A stretch of DNA of 45,910 bases. Source: Chlorobium sp. Lineage in GTDB: Bacteria; Bacteroidota; Chlorobiia; Chlorobiales; Chlorobiaceae. The notes beneath the pieces are model-generated. The model was given only the letters and a program-made list of their open reading frames with translations, did not search any database and was not told the DNA's origin. The translations under genes were made by a program, and so were the position numbers. The DNA is taken from NCBI GenBank assembly GCA_005843835.1, contig SZXZ01000107.1, forward strand, positions 1 through 45,910, written 5' to 3'. Shown here piece by piece: positions 1-8,465 of the stretch (within the stretch, counting starts at the first letter, position 1; each line of letters begins with the position of its first letter).

Positions 1-265
1 TTTTCAAATAGAATGTGAAATGGTCTCTGCCTCCAGAACTTGCGCCAGTTACTGTGATTACTCCACTTGCATCGACTGCTCCTATTGTAAAATTTGTGCT
101 TACAAATTTTGAGGCATACTGGTCACCAATAACAAAATCCAGTGTGTCGTTCCCCGCCAGGCCATCAAGATAAAAAGTATTTGAAGATTTTGGTTGACTC
201 CCACCAAGTAATGAAACAAGCGATATAGTATCATTACCAGAGGAATACGTTATCCATGTAGCCAT
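1..265 (-). CDS. N-terminal fragment of an RTX/calcium-binding-type secreted protein
   Basis: An open frame starts at an ATG at 265-263 and runs off the left edge of the window (88 codons). A strong AGGAGG ribosome site sits 5 bases upstream. The product begins MATWITYSSGNDTISLVSLL and has no hydrophobic N-terminal signal. A segment reading LDGLAGNDTLDF resembles the Gly/Asn/Asp-rich nonapeptide turns of RTX proteins, which bind calcium and usually leave by type I secretion through a C-terminal signal that would lie outside this window. The assignment rests on this short repeat-like piece, so the family is tentative, but the start and strand are well supported. Confidence 0.55.
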   Translation of the reverse strand, partial: MATWITYSSGNDTISLVSLLGGSQPKSSNTFYLDGLAGNDTLDFVIGDQYASKFVSTNFTIGAVDASGVITVTGASSGGRDHFTFYLK

Positions 266-428
266 ATCTACCTCCTGTTATATTAATCTGTTATCTTATT
301 GTTAAATATCATAAACCGCCCCTTTTTCTGTTTATGATTTTTTAGGCAAATACTTCCACCGTTTGACTTTTTTTATATGGTGATATTTGAACCTGAAATT
401 GGAAAAAAGGTTTTTTCCTTCCGTCCTT

Positions 429-1550
429 CTATAAGTTTCTAGACAAGCCAAGCTGAATGCTTCTTGCTTTAAAAGGCAAAAGTCCCGGGTCACCCCCACC
501 GGTTATGCTCCATCCCGCACGCTGTTCGTAGGCTTCTAATTTTGCGTCAACAAGCCAATCCTTTGCAATTTTTTTCTCAAGTTTGATACCAATTGTTATA
601 GCGCCAAAAGCAGAAAGACGCTGATCCATAGAAGAATACATAGGAAATTCTTGTGAAGGATCCGGAAAATCCGAAAGATAAAAACGAGCAGCGGTTTGGG
701 AATAAAGCCTTATAAGCGGTGTTACTGTAAATTCTTTCGGCAAAGGTTGTACATATTCCATTCCTAAAGTATGTGCATTGACGCCCCAGTCATCAGTATA
801 ATAACGGTAAGATATTCTAGCTGTACCATCTTTTTCGTCAAAATGATGGTTCCATCGAGTCATGAGCGTCTTACTTTCCCGCTTGTCCGGCCTAGCCTCA
901 AATGCTTTATATGGATCATTAAAATAGCCCTTACCCTTTGAGTACCCAATATTAAGCTGGACAATGTCCTGTTTTGTCAAGATCTTTGTAATACCAATAA
1001 GGCCAGCAACAACCCTTTTGTCGTAAAATTGATCCTTATTCACCGTGGGGTTTATCGTATCAGTAGTATAGCTGCCACCGAATGTGATCGTTGTATTTTT
1101 ATCCTCTGTTGAAATACTCTCCTGCAATGAATAACCTCGAGAGATGTAATCGTTCTCCTTTGAATAACTGCTTCCAAAGGTTAACGATGCTTTCGAAAAA
1201 TAACGGGTAGCGCTTAGATCAACGGCCTCCCTGTGGTCTTTCATCTTGGAAGCCCCTGAAACGATGTGCGAATTACGTTCCGGAGAAGCTCCCGAAACAG
1301 AATCATTGGTATAAGTTGTACTTACTGACCACTTACCTGCAATTGGCGCCATACCCGTGACAGAATACGCATTAACACTGACTCGCTCTTGATCGGGCTG
1401 GCTGTCTTTATAATTCAGATATTTGAAACTGACAATACCACGCTCCGGAGCTGCCTCTGCAAAAGCAGATTGAGAGTATGGCAACGCCATTGCGGCAGCA
1501 AAAAGAGCAGCTCCTATAACATTCGTTTTTTGTTTTGTAACAGATTTCAT
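429..1550 (-). CDS. DUF3570 family outer-membrane beta-barrel protein
   Basis: About 373 residues from the preferred start at 1550 (MKSVTKQKT...), which is followed by a clean Sec signal peptide ending near YSQSAFA. An upstream ATG at 1595 is in frame but overlaps the preceding gene and puts a poor leader before the signal. The rest is a run of alternating polar and aromatic strands, as expected for an outer-membrane barrel. I recognise the pattern as DUF3570, a family I recall being encoded beside DUF4266 lipoproteins and TlpA-like thioredoxins, as here. It is the last gene of a three-gene operon. The function is not established; a role in envelope assembly or metal/redox handling is inference from the neighbours. 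Confidence 0.75.
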   Translation of the reverse strand: MKSVTKQKTNVIGAALFAAAMALPYSQSAFAEAAPERGIVSFKYLNYKDSQPDQERVSVNAYSVTGMAPIAGKWSVSTTYTNDSVSGASPERNSHIVSGASKMKDHREAVDLSATRYFSKASLTFGSSYSKENDYISRGYSLQESISTEDKNTTITFGGSYTTDTINPTVNKDQFYDKRVVAGLIGITKILTKQDIVQLNIGYSKGKGYFNDPYKAFEARPDKRESKTLMTRWNHHFDEKDGTARISYRYYTDDWGVNAHTLGMEYVQPLPKEFTVTPLIRLYSQTAARFYLSDFPDPSQEFPMYSSMDQRLSAFGAITIGIKLEKKIAKDWLVDAKLEAYEQRAGWSITGGGDPGLLPFKARSIQLGLSRNL

Positions 1551-1579
1551 TCGCATGTTCCCAAATTTTGAATTACAAT

Positions 1580-1807
1580 TTAATTGCATCCGCAACCACC
1601 ACCACCCACACCCGATCCTCCTGAAGCAGCCTCTTTGCTGCTGTAGATATGTTCGGTGTATGCAGTATCGAGTTTGTCGCCCTCAAAAGTCATTTCGGGT
1701 CTTGCTAGAGTTTGTTTTTCCCAAGGTTGCACAGCGGTTCCTAAAGCACAGCCAGATAAGGTAAGCGTTGTAATAAAAAGCGTTAAGCAAAGAGCTTTTT
1801 GAATCAT
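1580..1807 (-). CDS. DUF4266 small lipoprotein with Gly/Cys-rich C-terminus
   Basis: A 75-residue lipoprotein. The signal peptide ends in a lipobox (LSGC, lipidated Cys20). A conserved body follows with PWE, LARPEM and HIYSSKEA segments, and the protein ends in SGVGGGGCGCN with Cys71 and Cys73. This matches the DUF4266 family as I know it. Its start codon overlaps the tlpA stop by 4 bases (ATGA), so translation is probably coupled, and the DUF3570 barrel follows. The invariant-looking CxC tail suggests metal binding or thiol modification, with the adjacent thioredoxin as a natural partner; that is inference. The protein should be membrane-anchored and face the periplasm. Confidence 0.8.
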   Translation of the reverse strand: MIQKALCLTLFITTLTLSGCALGTAVQPWEKQTLARPEMTFEGDKLDTAYTEHIYSSKEAASGGSGVGGGGCGCN

Positions 1808-2319
1808 TTTTTTGCCTCCAAAGCAGACTTAATTTCCTTTTCCAAACTTTCACGATCAGCTTCCTTAAATCCCAGGTGCTGGAAAATAACTTTACCGTCA
1901 CGCCCAATCAGGAAACTTGTCGGCATACCCTTGACACCAAAAACTTTAGGAACATCTCCTTTTGAATCAAAAGCAATTGTGAATTTTGCCGGTGTTTGAG
2001 CTAAAAACTTTTTGGCATCCTCATTTTTAGCATCAAGATTAACTCCAATAATCTTCAGCCCTTGCGAGCGATATTTTTCCTGTACCTCGTTCATCCAGGA
2101 AAAAGACTGACGGCAAGGGCCGCACCAAGAAGCCCAAAAATCGACATATACCACTGAGCCGGCTGATTTTGAAAGCTTAACTGGTCCCTGGGTTCCGGGA
2201 AGATCAAAATCCGGCGATTTGCTTCCGGGATCAATCGCATAGATGTTGCTGCTAAAACCTATGCAAATAGAAAATGCGATAAGAAATGTCTTTACTTTGC
2301 TAAGCTTAATATCCGCCAT
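1804..2319 (-). CDS. TlpA-like periplasmic thiol-disulfide oxidoreductase
   Basis: 171 residues: an N-terminal hydrophobic export segment (residues about 9-28), then an AhpC/TSA/thioredoxin fold. The active site WCGPC (Cys66, Cys69) lies in an FWASWCGPCR context and the cis-proline is in GMPTS (Pro133), both typical of TlpA/ResA proteins. Such proteins reduce specific periplasmic disulfides, for example in apocytochromes or metallochaperones. It is the first gene of the operon with the DUF4266 lipoprotein (4-base overlap) and the DUF3570 barrel, so its client may be the CxC tail of the lipoprotein. A general role in cytochrome c maturation is an alternative, given the cytochrome genes nearby. 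Confidence 0.85.
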   Translation of the reverse strand: MADIKLSKVKTFLIAFSICIGFSSNIYAIDPGSKSPDFDLPGTQGPVKLSKSAGSVVYVDFWASWCGPCRQSFSWMNEVQEKYRSQGLKIIGVNLDAKNEDAKKFLAQTPAKFTIAFDSKGDVPKVFGVKGMPTSFLIGRDGKVIFQHLGFKEADRESLEKEIKSALEAKK

Positions 2320-2955
2320 AGTGATAAATGTTTAATTGAAATAAAATCCATATGAATTAGAGGGATACATAATTTTCTTATACAAAAAGCATTAGCCAGT
2401 TCCCCGAACGGTTCATCGCAGAAATATTCTGTGAAAGCACACTATTCTCTTAAACCGGGGTAGGTTTGTTTAAAAAAACCCTCAATGTGAAAATTTGCAA
2501 ATAACCAGGGCAATCAATTGAAGATTAGTTATACCCACACACACCGATAACAATTGTTAATCCCTTGAAATAAAAAATTTAAACGCCGGAAAAAACATAT
2601 AAGAAAATATGAATAACGATACTACTGTACGTTTATCAATTCATTTAAAAAAAGCTTTACTCCCTTTTCTAATAAACATAGTAATCAATACTCTCTTTAA
2701 GCAAGATTAAGGGAATCTTAAAAAATGCTTAAAATTGCGTAGACCGAACGGCAAAACGATGTTAGCTATGTATTATTTTATTCTTAAACCGGTTTTTAGG
2801 GAGGAATCATGCGATTTATGAGATCTTAAAACGCAATATCGTAAAGAGGAGAATGTTTATTTTTTGATTACCGCATTAAAAAATAGCCTATACGCAAAAC
2901 AAGGAACCTGCTATAAAACAGGCTCCTTGTTTTGGGATATAATTAAGAACGTGGA
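2320..2955. other. Intergenic region upstream of tlpA with two mini-ORFs
   Basis: This 636-base AT-rich gap separates the tlpA operon from the end of the cytochrome operon. It must hold the tlpA promoter, but I see no convincing consensus. On the plus strand, two very short frames each carry a strong ribosome site: MRFMRS at 2809-2829 behind GGGAGG, and MFIF at 2853-2867 behind AGAGGAG. The bidirectional hairpin at 2896-2933 follows them. They may be a small transcribed unit or remnants of a lost gene. No tRNA or longer gene was seen. Confidence 0.4.
2896..2933 (-). terminator. Bidirectional Rho-independent terminator
   Basis: A 15-base inverted repeat (arms 2896-2910 and 2919-2933, one G-U type mismatch) with an 8-base loop. 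The arm ends form A/T tracts, giving a U-run on either strand. It sits 22 bases beyond the stop of the cupredoxin gene and would end the long minus-strand cytochrome operon. It would also end any plus-strand transcript from the mini-ORF region. Confidence 0.85.
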
Positions 2956-3555
2956 TTATTTTGCCAACTTAACAGTGACATTAGCAGTTTTTCCATCGAC
3001 AACCGTAACAGTACCTTCCTGAGCTTTAAGTTTTTCGCTCCATGCAGTGATCTTATAGGTACCGGCAGGAACATTATTGATGGTAAATTTACCGTCATGT
3101 TCTGATACCGCTGCATATTGATTCTCTGTAACAACTACCCAGCCGGACATTTCAGAGTGAACATTGCAGAGTAAATTAATAGCACCTGGCTTATCAAAAG
3201 TCACAGGTTTTGACATACCTGGATTATATGTTCCCAGATTGAATTTTTTAGCCGCAGATCCTGAGAAGATATTATGATTTACTTTGTCGTTATTCTTGAA
3301 GTCAACCGTTGATCCAACAGGTACTGCTGTTACATGAGGAACAAAAACAAGACTTTTCTGATCAACTACAGCATTGTGTGGAACAACCGGTCCTTTTACA
3401 CCTACAAGATAAACAACCGCATCAGTCTTATATTTCGGTATGCTCGCATCAACTGTACCAGTAATTGTTCCACCACAAAAAGCATTCGACGCAATAAACC
3501 CGAAGCTTGTCATTAAAAGTGCACTTTTCAAGAATTTGCTTGTTGATTTCATCAT
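2956..3555 (-). CDS. Exported cupredoxin-like protein with C-terminal carboxypeptidase-regulatory-like domain
   Basis: 199 residues from the ATG at 3555, chosen because a GGAG site lies 6 bases upstream and a signal peptide follows directly. Longer in-frame starts overlap the upstream gene. After the signal (to about residue 27), residues 30-145 form a cupredoxin-like domain with candidate type 1 copper ligands His94 (VNHNIF), Cys130, His133 and Met136 (CNVHSEM). Residues 150-199 (DGKFTINNVPAGTYKI) are a carboxypeptidase-regulatory-like beta-sandwich. Such proteins are often labelled methylamine-utilisation-like. As the last gene of the Rieske/cytochrome b operon it may be a soluble periplasmic electron carrier. 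Copper loading is inferred only from the ligand pattern. Confidence 0.75.
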   Translation of the reverse strand: MMKSTSKFLKSALLMTSFGFIASNAFCGGTITGTVDASIPKYKTDAVVYLVGVKGPVVPHNAVVDQKSLVFVPHVTAVPVGSTVDFKNNDKVNHNIFSGSAAKKFNLGTYNPGMSKPVTFDKPGAINLLCNVHSEMSGWVVVTENQYAAVSEHDGKFTINNVPAGTYKITAWSEKLKAQEGTVTVVDGKTANVTVKLAK

Positions 3556-3634
3556 TTGCTGCTCCATAGAATTTAAGGTTGTAGATAAATAATTTTCCTC
3601 GTTCAAAATACAAAAAACAAAATTAATATAAAGT

Positions 3635-4081
3635 TCAGCTGCCTGCAAGCGTTCTGATATAGGCGACAATAAACTCTACCTCTTCGCTATTCAATGATTT
3701 GCCCCATGGTGGGCACATGTTCGACTTGCCAACCGAAGCGGAACCTTCGTTTATCGCTTTGAAGATCACGTCATCCGGCAAGGTCTTCATAAAAGCCTTA
3801 TCCGTAAAATTGGCAGGCGTCGGAGTCAAACCATAGTACTGGCCACTTCCATCTCCAGTTTCACCATGACACACACCGCAATAGTGCGAATACAGCCTTT
3901 TCCCTTCCTTTAATGCATAAGGAACTTTAGCTGCTGCGGCAGCTGAATCCGCTGCCGCAGTTGCTGAAAGAGGCTTTTTAGTACCAGATTTGCCCTGCTG
4001 CTTTCCGCAACCGGCGATCACAAGCACTGATAGTGCTGATAGAAGAGCGATCTTCCTGAATTTTAAGGTTGTTTGCATCAC
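3635..4081 (-). CDS. Monoheme class I cytochrome c, lipoprotein
   Basis: 148 residues. The signal peptide ends in a lipobox (VIAGC, Cys25). An Ala/Lys-rich linker of about 30 residues follows, then a single class I cytochrome c domain with heme site CGVCH (68-72), a GETGDGSGQ segment and a likely axial Met122 (NMCPPWG). It should be tethered to a membrane and face the periplasm. The gene overlaps the octaheme gene by 4 bases (ATGA), so the two are probably co-translated. The most likely role is to shuttle electrons between the octaheme subunit and soluble or outer-membrane partners. Confidence 0.88.
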   Translation of the reverse strand: MMQTTLKFRKIALLSALSVLVIAGCGKQQGKSGTKKPLSATAAADSAAAAAKVPYALKEGKRLYSHYCGVCHGETGDGSGQYYGLTPTPANFTDKAFMKTLPDDVIFKAINEGSASVGKSNMCPPWGKSLNSEEVEFIVAYIRTLAGS

Positions 4082-6693
4082 TTGGCACTCAGTTTCAGGG
4101 TCATCAAAAAGTTTGTTAAATATATTCGTTCAGCCTCGGTGAACCCGTAATTAGGCTCAACAATGTCAGGCTTGAATTTCCTTGCATTTTCAAGATGCTT
4201 GAAAATAAAGCCTTGTGTTAAGCGGTTACCAACATTTGTCAAGTTTGGTCCAAGAGCACCACCGTCAGTGCCGACCTGATGACAGGCTTTGCAACCTTTT
4301 AAATCATAAAGTTGCTTTCCTTTTGCGATCAGTTCATCCTGAGTAGTTCCCTTGAGTTGCGGCAGGACTTTAGGAATGTCACTCGTAACCAGTTCCTGCT
4401 GGAAGAAATTGATGACAACATCAACATCCGACCTGTTCGTATCCTCAACCTTCTGCTTGCCAAGATTAAACTTAGGCATTGTTACCTTAGCCGGAGGTTT
4501 CCCTGAGGTCAATCCAAGCTTAGGCATTTGCTGTAGAAGAGGTCGGATAACATCCGGATTTGCAAGGAAATTACGAATCCACCCCTCCTGAAGCTTGCTG
4601 CCTGCTATTGACAGATCCGGTGCATAATCGGCACCAATTCCACGAATTGAGTGACAGTTTGTGCATTTAACATCAGCAATAACCTTCGCAAAGTCACCTG
4701 TAAATTTGTACGATGATACACCGGCCATCCTATCCAACTCCTGACGAGATGGAACAAGAAAACGGGTAGGAACATTTGCATCAGTAAATCCGTAAAGAAC
4801 CGATGCCAATTCATTAATCTCAGACTCTGCAAGACGGAAATTAGGCATCCTTAACCCGAGCCTGTATCCACGAGGATCTCTCAGCTTCTGTTTGATATAA
4901 CTGAGGCGATCATTTGGAATAGCTTTCTTAAGCTTTCCAAAATCAAGCATCTCAACTGGCTTGCTGCCAATTGAAGAGAGTTCCATGCCTATCTTTTCAC
5001 GCATTTCTGTATTTCTCAGGAACGTAACACCTTGCTTTTTCAGAGAAGGAGCCACCTGAACCATATCCTCCATACCCTGGAGTTTATGGCAACCATAGCA
5101 ACCATACTTCTGGATAAGGTCTTTTCCTTTTGCTATTGAAGCAGGCTTAATTTCAGCAGGCTGTACATATTTATACTCAGCCTCCTCATCCTGATACTCA
5201 GTCGTGATGTAAGCAACGAGAGAGTTAATTTGTTCATCAGTAAAACGGAACCGCGGCATCTTGGTACCAGGGAAGTATGCATTTGGATTCTTAATCCAAT
5301 TAAACATCCACTCCTTGTTCACCTTGCTTCCAACTTTACTTAGATCAGGAGCATAAACCTTCGTATTGTTACCGCCTCTTCCCCCTGTAGCATGGCAAAG
5401 GTTACAGCGTGACTGTGCCCATAATGCCTTACCTTCTTCAATCAACTTTGCGTCAGGCTTGTTCTTGGTATTATCGACATCGTGACGAGTCGTCCCCGAC
5501 ATGCTGAAGAGATAGTCAGCAATTGACTCGGCCTGATCCTGTGTAAAGTAAAACTTAGGCATTCTGGCAGTCGCAAAGTATTTCTTTGGATCAAGCAGCC
5601 AGTTGATTGCCCAGGAATAATTTACTTTAGTTCCCACCTGTGTAAGAACAGGACCAACATCACCAACAGTTTCATAACCAGGTATCTTATGGCAGCTGTA
5701 ACAGCCATACTTCTTAATCAACTCTGTGCTTTTAATGATACTTTCAGCACCGCGAAGATTCTTTATATCTCCATGGCAGTTAAGGCATGAGGTCTGAGTC
5801 ATATCACCCTGAAGCATTGGCTCATCCCAATGTTTGACATTACCATGCGCTTTTTCAGCAGATGTCGTTGCACGGCCCTGACCTCTATGACAGAACGTAC
5901 ATCCGAACTTGGCTGGATCATGATGGTCCAGATAAACAAAGCTCGCCGGATGTCTTGTGAATGGCTGCTTGTTTGAAACCTGGCTTTTACCATCAATTCC
6001 TATATGGCAGGATTGGCATCGATCCGCTTTATCAATATCTTTAATATGAATCTGCTTGATCTCAATCGGAAACTTGCCATTATTCGCAATTTTCTCTTTT
6101 TTCTCTTCAAGACCATTTTTCATGTTCTCAATTTCAGCCCGAATACCGGCCGTTCCTGCAGTAAGGGCGGATAGCGATCCCTTAATTGATTCCTCAACTT
6201 TCTGCTGAGCAGCTACCCGTAATCCGACCGCATCAATGCTGCGCTGAAGAACATCCATTTTAGCCTTATACTCAGGCTGTTGTGTCTTGGTATAATAATA
6301 CTCCGTTTCCAGGAACTGGCCACGCAAATCCCTAAGCTCTTTCTGGCTTTTTGTCAAAACATCGTGCGCAGCTTCAAACTGACTGTTCAGTTTTGTGTAT
6401 TTATCCTGATTTTCCTTGCTTTGAAAAGCAGCCTCAGCCTTCGAAAGCTTTGCTTCCAATTCTGCAAGTTTTTTATGGCCACCCGCTCGCTGAAAATCAA
6501 CAACGGCTCGCCGATAATCCTTTTCAAGCTTATCCTGTTTCAGTGCCTTGTAGTCCTCCTGGTATTTTTTCCATGGCCTCAGGCCAAACTCATCGTCCCA
6601 GACCACCCATACAGAAAGAGCTAACAGCAATACACTGAAAAACACAAAGACATAGACTCTGTAGGATGAATTATTTTTATTCTCATTCGCCAT
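4078..6693 (-). CDS. Membrane-anchored octaheme cytochrome c with coiled coil
   Basis: About 870 residues; the ATG at 6693 is preferred over an in-frame TTG at 6699. Numbering here is from the TTG. One transmembrane helix lies at about 14-34, and a charged, predicted coiled coil at about 45-205. Eight CxxCH heme sites follow at 228, 267, 305, 333, 432, 534, 679 and 803. The first three are closely spaced, like small multiheme modules. The last five are spread out like repeated class I cytochrome domains, four with MPxF-type methionine ligands (Met380, 481, 618, 741). It probably replaces cytochrome c1/f as electron acceptor of the Rieske/cytochrome b complex encoded upstream. Tandem class I domains suggest internal duplication. 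Confidence 0.88.
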   Translation of the reverse strand: MANENKNNSSYRVYVFVFFSVLLLALSVWVVWDDEFGLRPWKKYQEDYKALKQDKLEKDYRRAVVDFQRAGGHKKLAELEAKLSKAEAAFQSKENQDKYTKLNSQFEAAHDVLTKSQKELRDLRGQFLETEYYYTKTQQPEYKAKMDVLQRSIDAVGLRVAAQQKVEESIKGSLSALTAGTAGIRAEIENMKNGLEEKKEKIANNGKFPIEIKQIHIKDIDKADRCQSCHIGIDGKSQVSNKQPFTRHPASFVYLDHHDPAKFGCTFCHRGQGRATTSAEKAHGNVKHWDEPMLQGDMTQTSCLNCHGDIKNLRGAESIIKSTELIKKYGCYSCHKIPGYETVGDVGPVLTQVGTKVNYSWAINWLLDPKKYFATARMPKFYFTQDQAESIADYLFSMSGTTRHDVDNTKNKPDAKLIEEGKALWAQSRCNLCHATGGRGGNNTKVYAPDLSKVGSKVNKEWMFNWIKNPNAYFPGTKMPRFRFTDEQINSLVAYITTEYQDEEAEYKYVQPAEIKPASIAKGKDLIQKYGCYGCHKLQGMEDMVQVAPSLKKQGVTFLRNTEMREKIGMELSSIGSKPVEMLDFGKLKKAIPNDRLSYIKQKLRDPRGYRLGLRMPNFRLAESEINELASVLYGFTDANVPTRFLVPSRQELDRMAGVSSYKFTGDFAKVIADVKCTNCHSIRGIGADYAPDLSIAGSKLQEGWIRNFLANPDVIRPLLQQMPKLGLTSGKPPAKVTMPKFNLGKQKVEDTNRSDVDVVINFFQQELVTSDIPKVLPQLKGTTQDELIAKGKQLYDLKGCKACHQVGTDGGALGPNLTNVGNRLTQGFIFKHLENARKFKPDIVEPNYGFTEAERIYLTNFLMTLKLSAK

Positions 6694-6758
6694 TTTCAAC
6701 AGTTTTTTTGGACTTTTAGAATGATCTATTACCGCTTGCAGGAGCTTAAAACACAGCG

Positions 6759-7643
6759 CTAAACGCTAAACCAAGGAGTTATCCATACATATTTAATCAG
6801 AAAAACCAGCCTGAGAACCATTTTAATCGGAATAGCCATCATGGTTATAAACAAAAACACAATGGTAACATACCTGACCATACCTAACTGGGTCAACAGC
6901 TCAGGGTTATTCTTTTTCCAATAACGATAAGGAGCAATCATGCCGCCCACCATATATGACCCCACAACCAATGCACCAATGATAAATCCCGGAAGAGACC
7001 TGGAGTCAATTCCTATTAAAGCAGTCAAATCCCTGGTAGGCTCAAAAACAACCCTGGAGTGATCCCATTCCTGCCAAGGCCAGTACCACAGCCAACCTGG
7101 TCCCCTGAAAAATACGCCAATCACAATCAGAAGGAGCCATAGAACAAAAAAACCAAACGAGAAAATAATTACCGCATACTTTCTCTCAGAAAAGGTGTAG
7201 TACCCGTTCCCTTTAGGATTAATATCGATATAGGGAATAGCCAGAAGGCCGACAACAATCAGCGATGGCAGCACAACACCGGCAAGCCAGGGATCGAAGT
7301 AAACCAGCAACTCCTGAAGACCAAGAAAGTACCATGGAGCCTTAGCAGGGTTTGGCGTGATGGTAGGATTTGCGATTTCCTCAAGAGGAGCATCGACAGC
7401 TATCGACCATATTGTAAGACCCACCATGACAACAATAGCAATAATAAGCTCAATTCTGACGAGAGGTTTGAATGTATCGACAAACCTATCGTTTTCCCCG
7501 TCGACAGGAAGTCCTGCAGCAAGAAGCCTGTCATTTTGAAAGGCTTGCTGAAAAGCCCATACCATAAAAAACGTCACCATAAAGACCATGATCACAATGG
7601 CGATATTATCAGGCTGGGTAATGATTTCAATAAAAGGGTTCAT
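6759..7643 (-). CDS. Cytochrome b C-terminal subunit (subunit IV-like)
   Basis: 294 residues, strongly hydrophobic, with about six membrane segments. The segment NPAKAPWYFLGLQELL is the quinol-site region, here PWY rather than the PEWY of cytochrome b6f subunit IV. It is typical of split cytochrome b proteins of bacterial menaquinol-cytochrome c reductases. It has more membrane helices than plant subunit IV. The gene lies 20 bases after the cytochrome b6-like gene and before the octaheme gene. Together the two b subunits should form the quinol-oxidising core in the cytoplasmic membrane. Confidence 0.88.
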   Translation of the reverse strand: MNPFIEIITQPDNIAIVIMVFMVTFFMVWAFQQAFQNDRLLAAGLPVDGENDRFVDTFKPLVRIELIIAIVVMVGLTIWSIAVDAPLEEIANPTITPNPAKAPWYFLGLQELLVYFDPWLAGVVLPSLIVVGLLAIPYIDINPKGNGYYTFSERKYAVIIFSFGFFVLWLLLIVIGVFFRGPGWLWYWPWQEWDHSRVVFEPTRDLTALIGIDSRSLPGFIIGALVVGSYMVGGMIAPYRYWKKNNPELLTQLGMVRYVTIVFLFITMMAIPIKMVLRLVFLIKYVWITPWFSV

Positions 7644-7663
7644 AATCTACTCTGCCCGTTCTG

Positions 7664-8437
7664 TTATTTTTGAGGTTTTGAAATTCCACCATCTTTTCTG
7701 ACACGCCAGAAATGAACAAACATCAAAATGGTCGCAAAAAGCGGAATTGCGACACAATGCCAGATATAGGATCTGAGCAAAGCATTACCACCTACCTGCG
7801 CACCACCAAGAAGAGCAAACCGAACATCATTGTATGGCGTTATATGGAGATATTCACTGAACGGCCCCTGATATCCCAGCAAAGGAGTAGCCGCACCCAT
7901 ATTAGTTCCAACCGTAATCGCCCAGAATCCAAGCTGATCCCAAGGAGTAAGGTAGCCGGTAAAACTCAAAAGAAAAGTCATGACAAGCAAAATCACACCA
8001 ATGCCCCAGTTAAACTGACGGGGTGCTTTATAGGATCCTGTCATGAACACCCTGAACATGTGAATCATTACCACAATAACCATGAAATGAGCTCCCCAAC
8101 GATGCAAATTTCTGAGGATAACGCCAAAAGGCACCTGAAATTCAAGATCCTTGATATCTGTATATGCCTGATCAATAGAGGGATGATAATAAAACATCAA
8201 CACCACACCAGTGATAACAAGAATGATAAAAGCAAAAAAAGTAATACCACCCATTCCCCAGGTAAAGCGAAGTTTAACCGCACTTTCACGTACCTGCACA
8301 GGGTGAAGATGAAGAAAAACATTGCCGAAAACGGCTTGCGCCCGATCTCGCACCGTATTGCGGTAGTCTCGCCTGAATATGGACTTCCATATCAGATTTT
8401 TTTTAACGCTGCCAGTTATATCATTTAGGCTTTTCAT
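7664..8437 (-). CDS. Cytochrome b6-like N-terminal subunit of a Rieske/cytochrome b complex
   Basis: 257 residues with four main transmembrane helices. The four heme b ligands line up with cytochrome b6: His112 (LHRWG) and His126 (MIHMFR) in one helix, His227 (YIWHCV) and His242 (VHFWRV) in another. Fourteen residues between the latter pair is the b6-type spacing. [13 protein letters not shown] is the conserved Qo-site region. An N-terminal cytoplasmic extension of about 40 residues precedes the first helix. It forms the two-heme half of the split cytochrome b and sits 28 bases after the ferredoxin gene in the same operon. Confidence 0.92.
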   Translation of the reverse strand: MKSLNDITGSVKKNLIWKSIFRRDYRNTVRDRAQAVFGNVFLHLHPVQVRESAVKLRFTWGMGGITFFAFIILVITGVVLMFYYHPSIDQAYTDIKDLEFQVPFGVILRNLHRWGAHFMVIVVMIHMFRVFMTGSYKAPRQFNWGIGVILLVMTFLLSFTGYLTPWDQLGFWAITVGTNMGAATPLLGYQGPFSEYLHITPYNDVRFALLGGAQVGGNALLRSYIWHCVAIPLFATILMFVHFWRVRKDGGISKPQK

Positions 8438-8465
8438 AGTCCCGTACTTTTTATTTAAAAACAGT

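Noticed and set aside
7712..8428. 238-codon plus-strand frame opposite cytochrome b
   Set aside because: It is an antisense shadow: the minus strand encodes a cytochrome b with all four heme ligands, and the plus product is Lys/His/Asn-rich without motifs.
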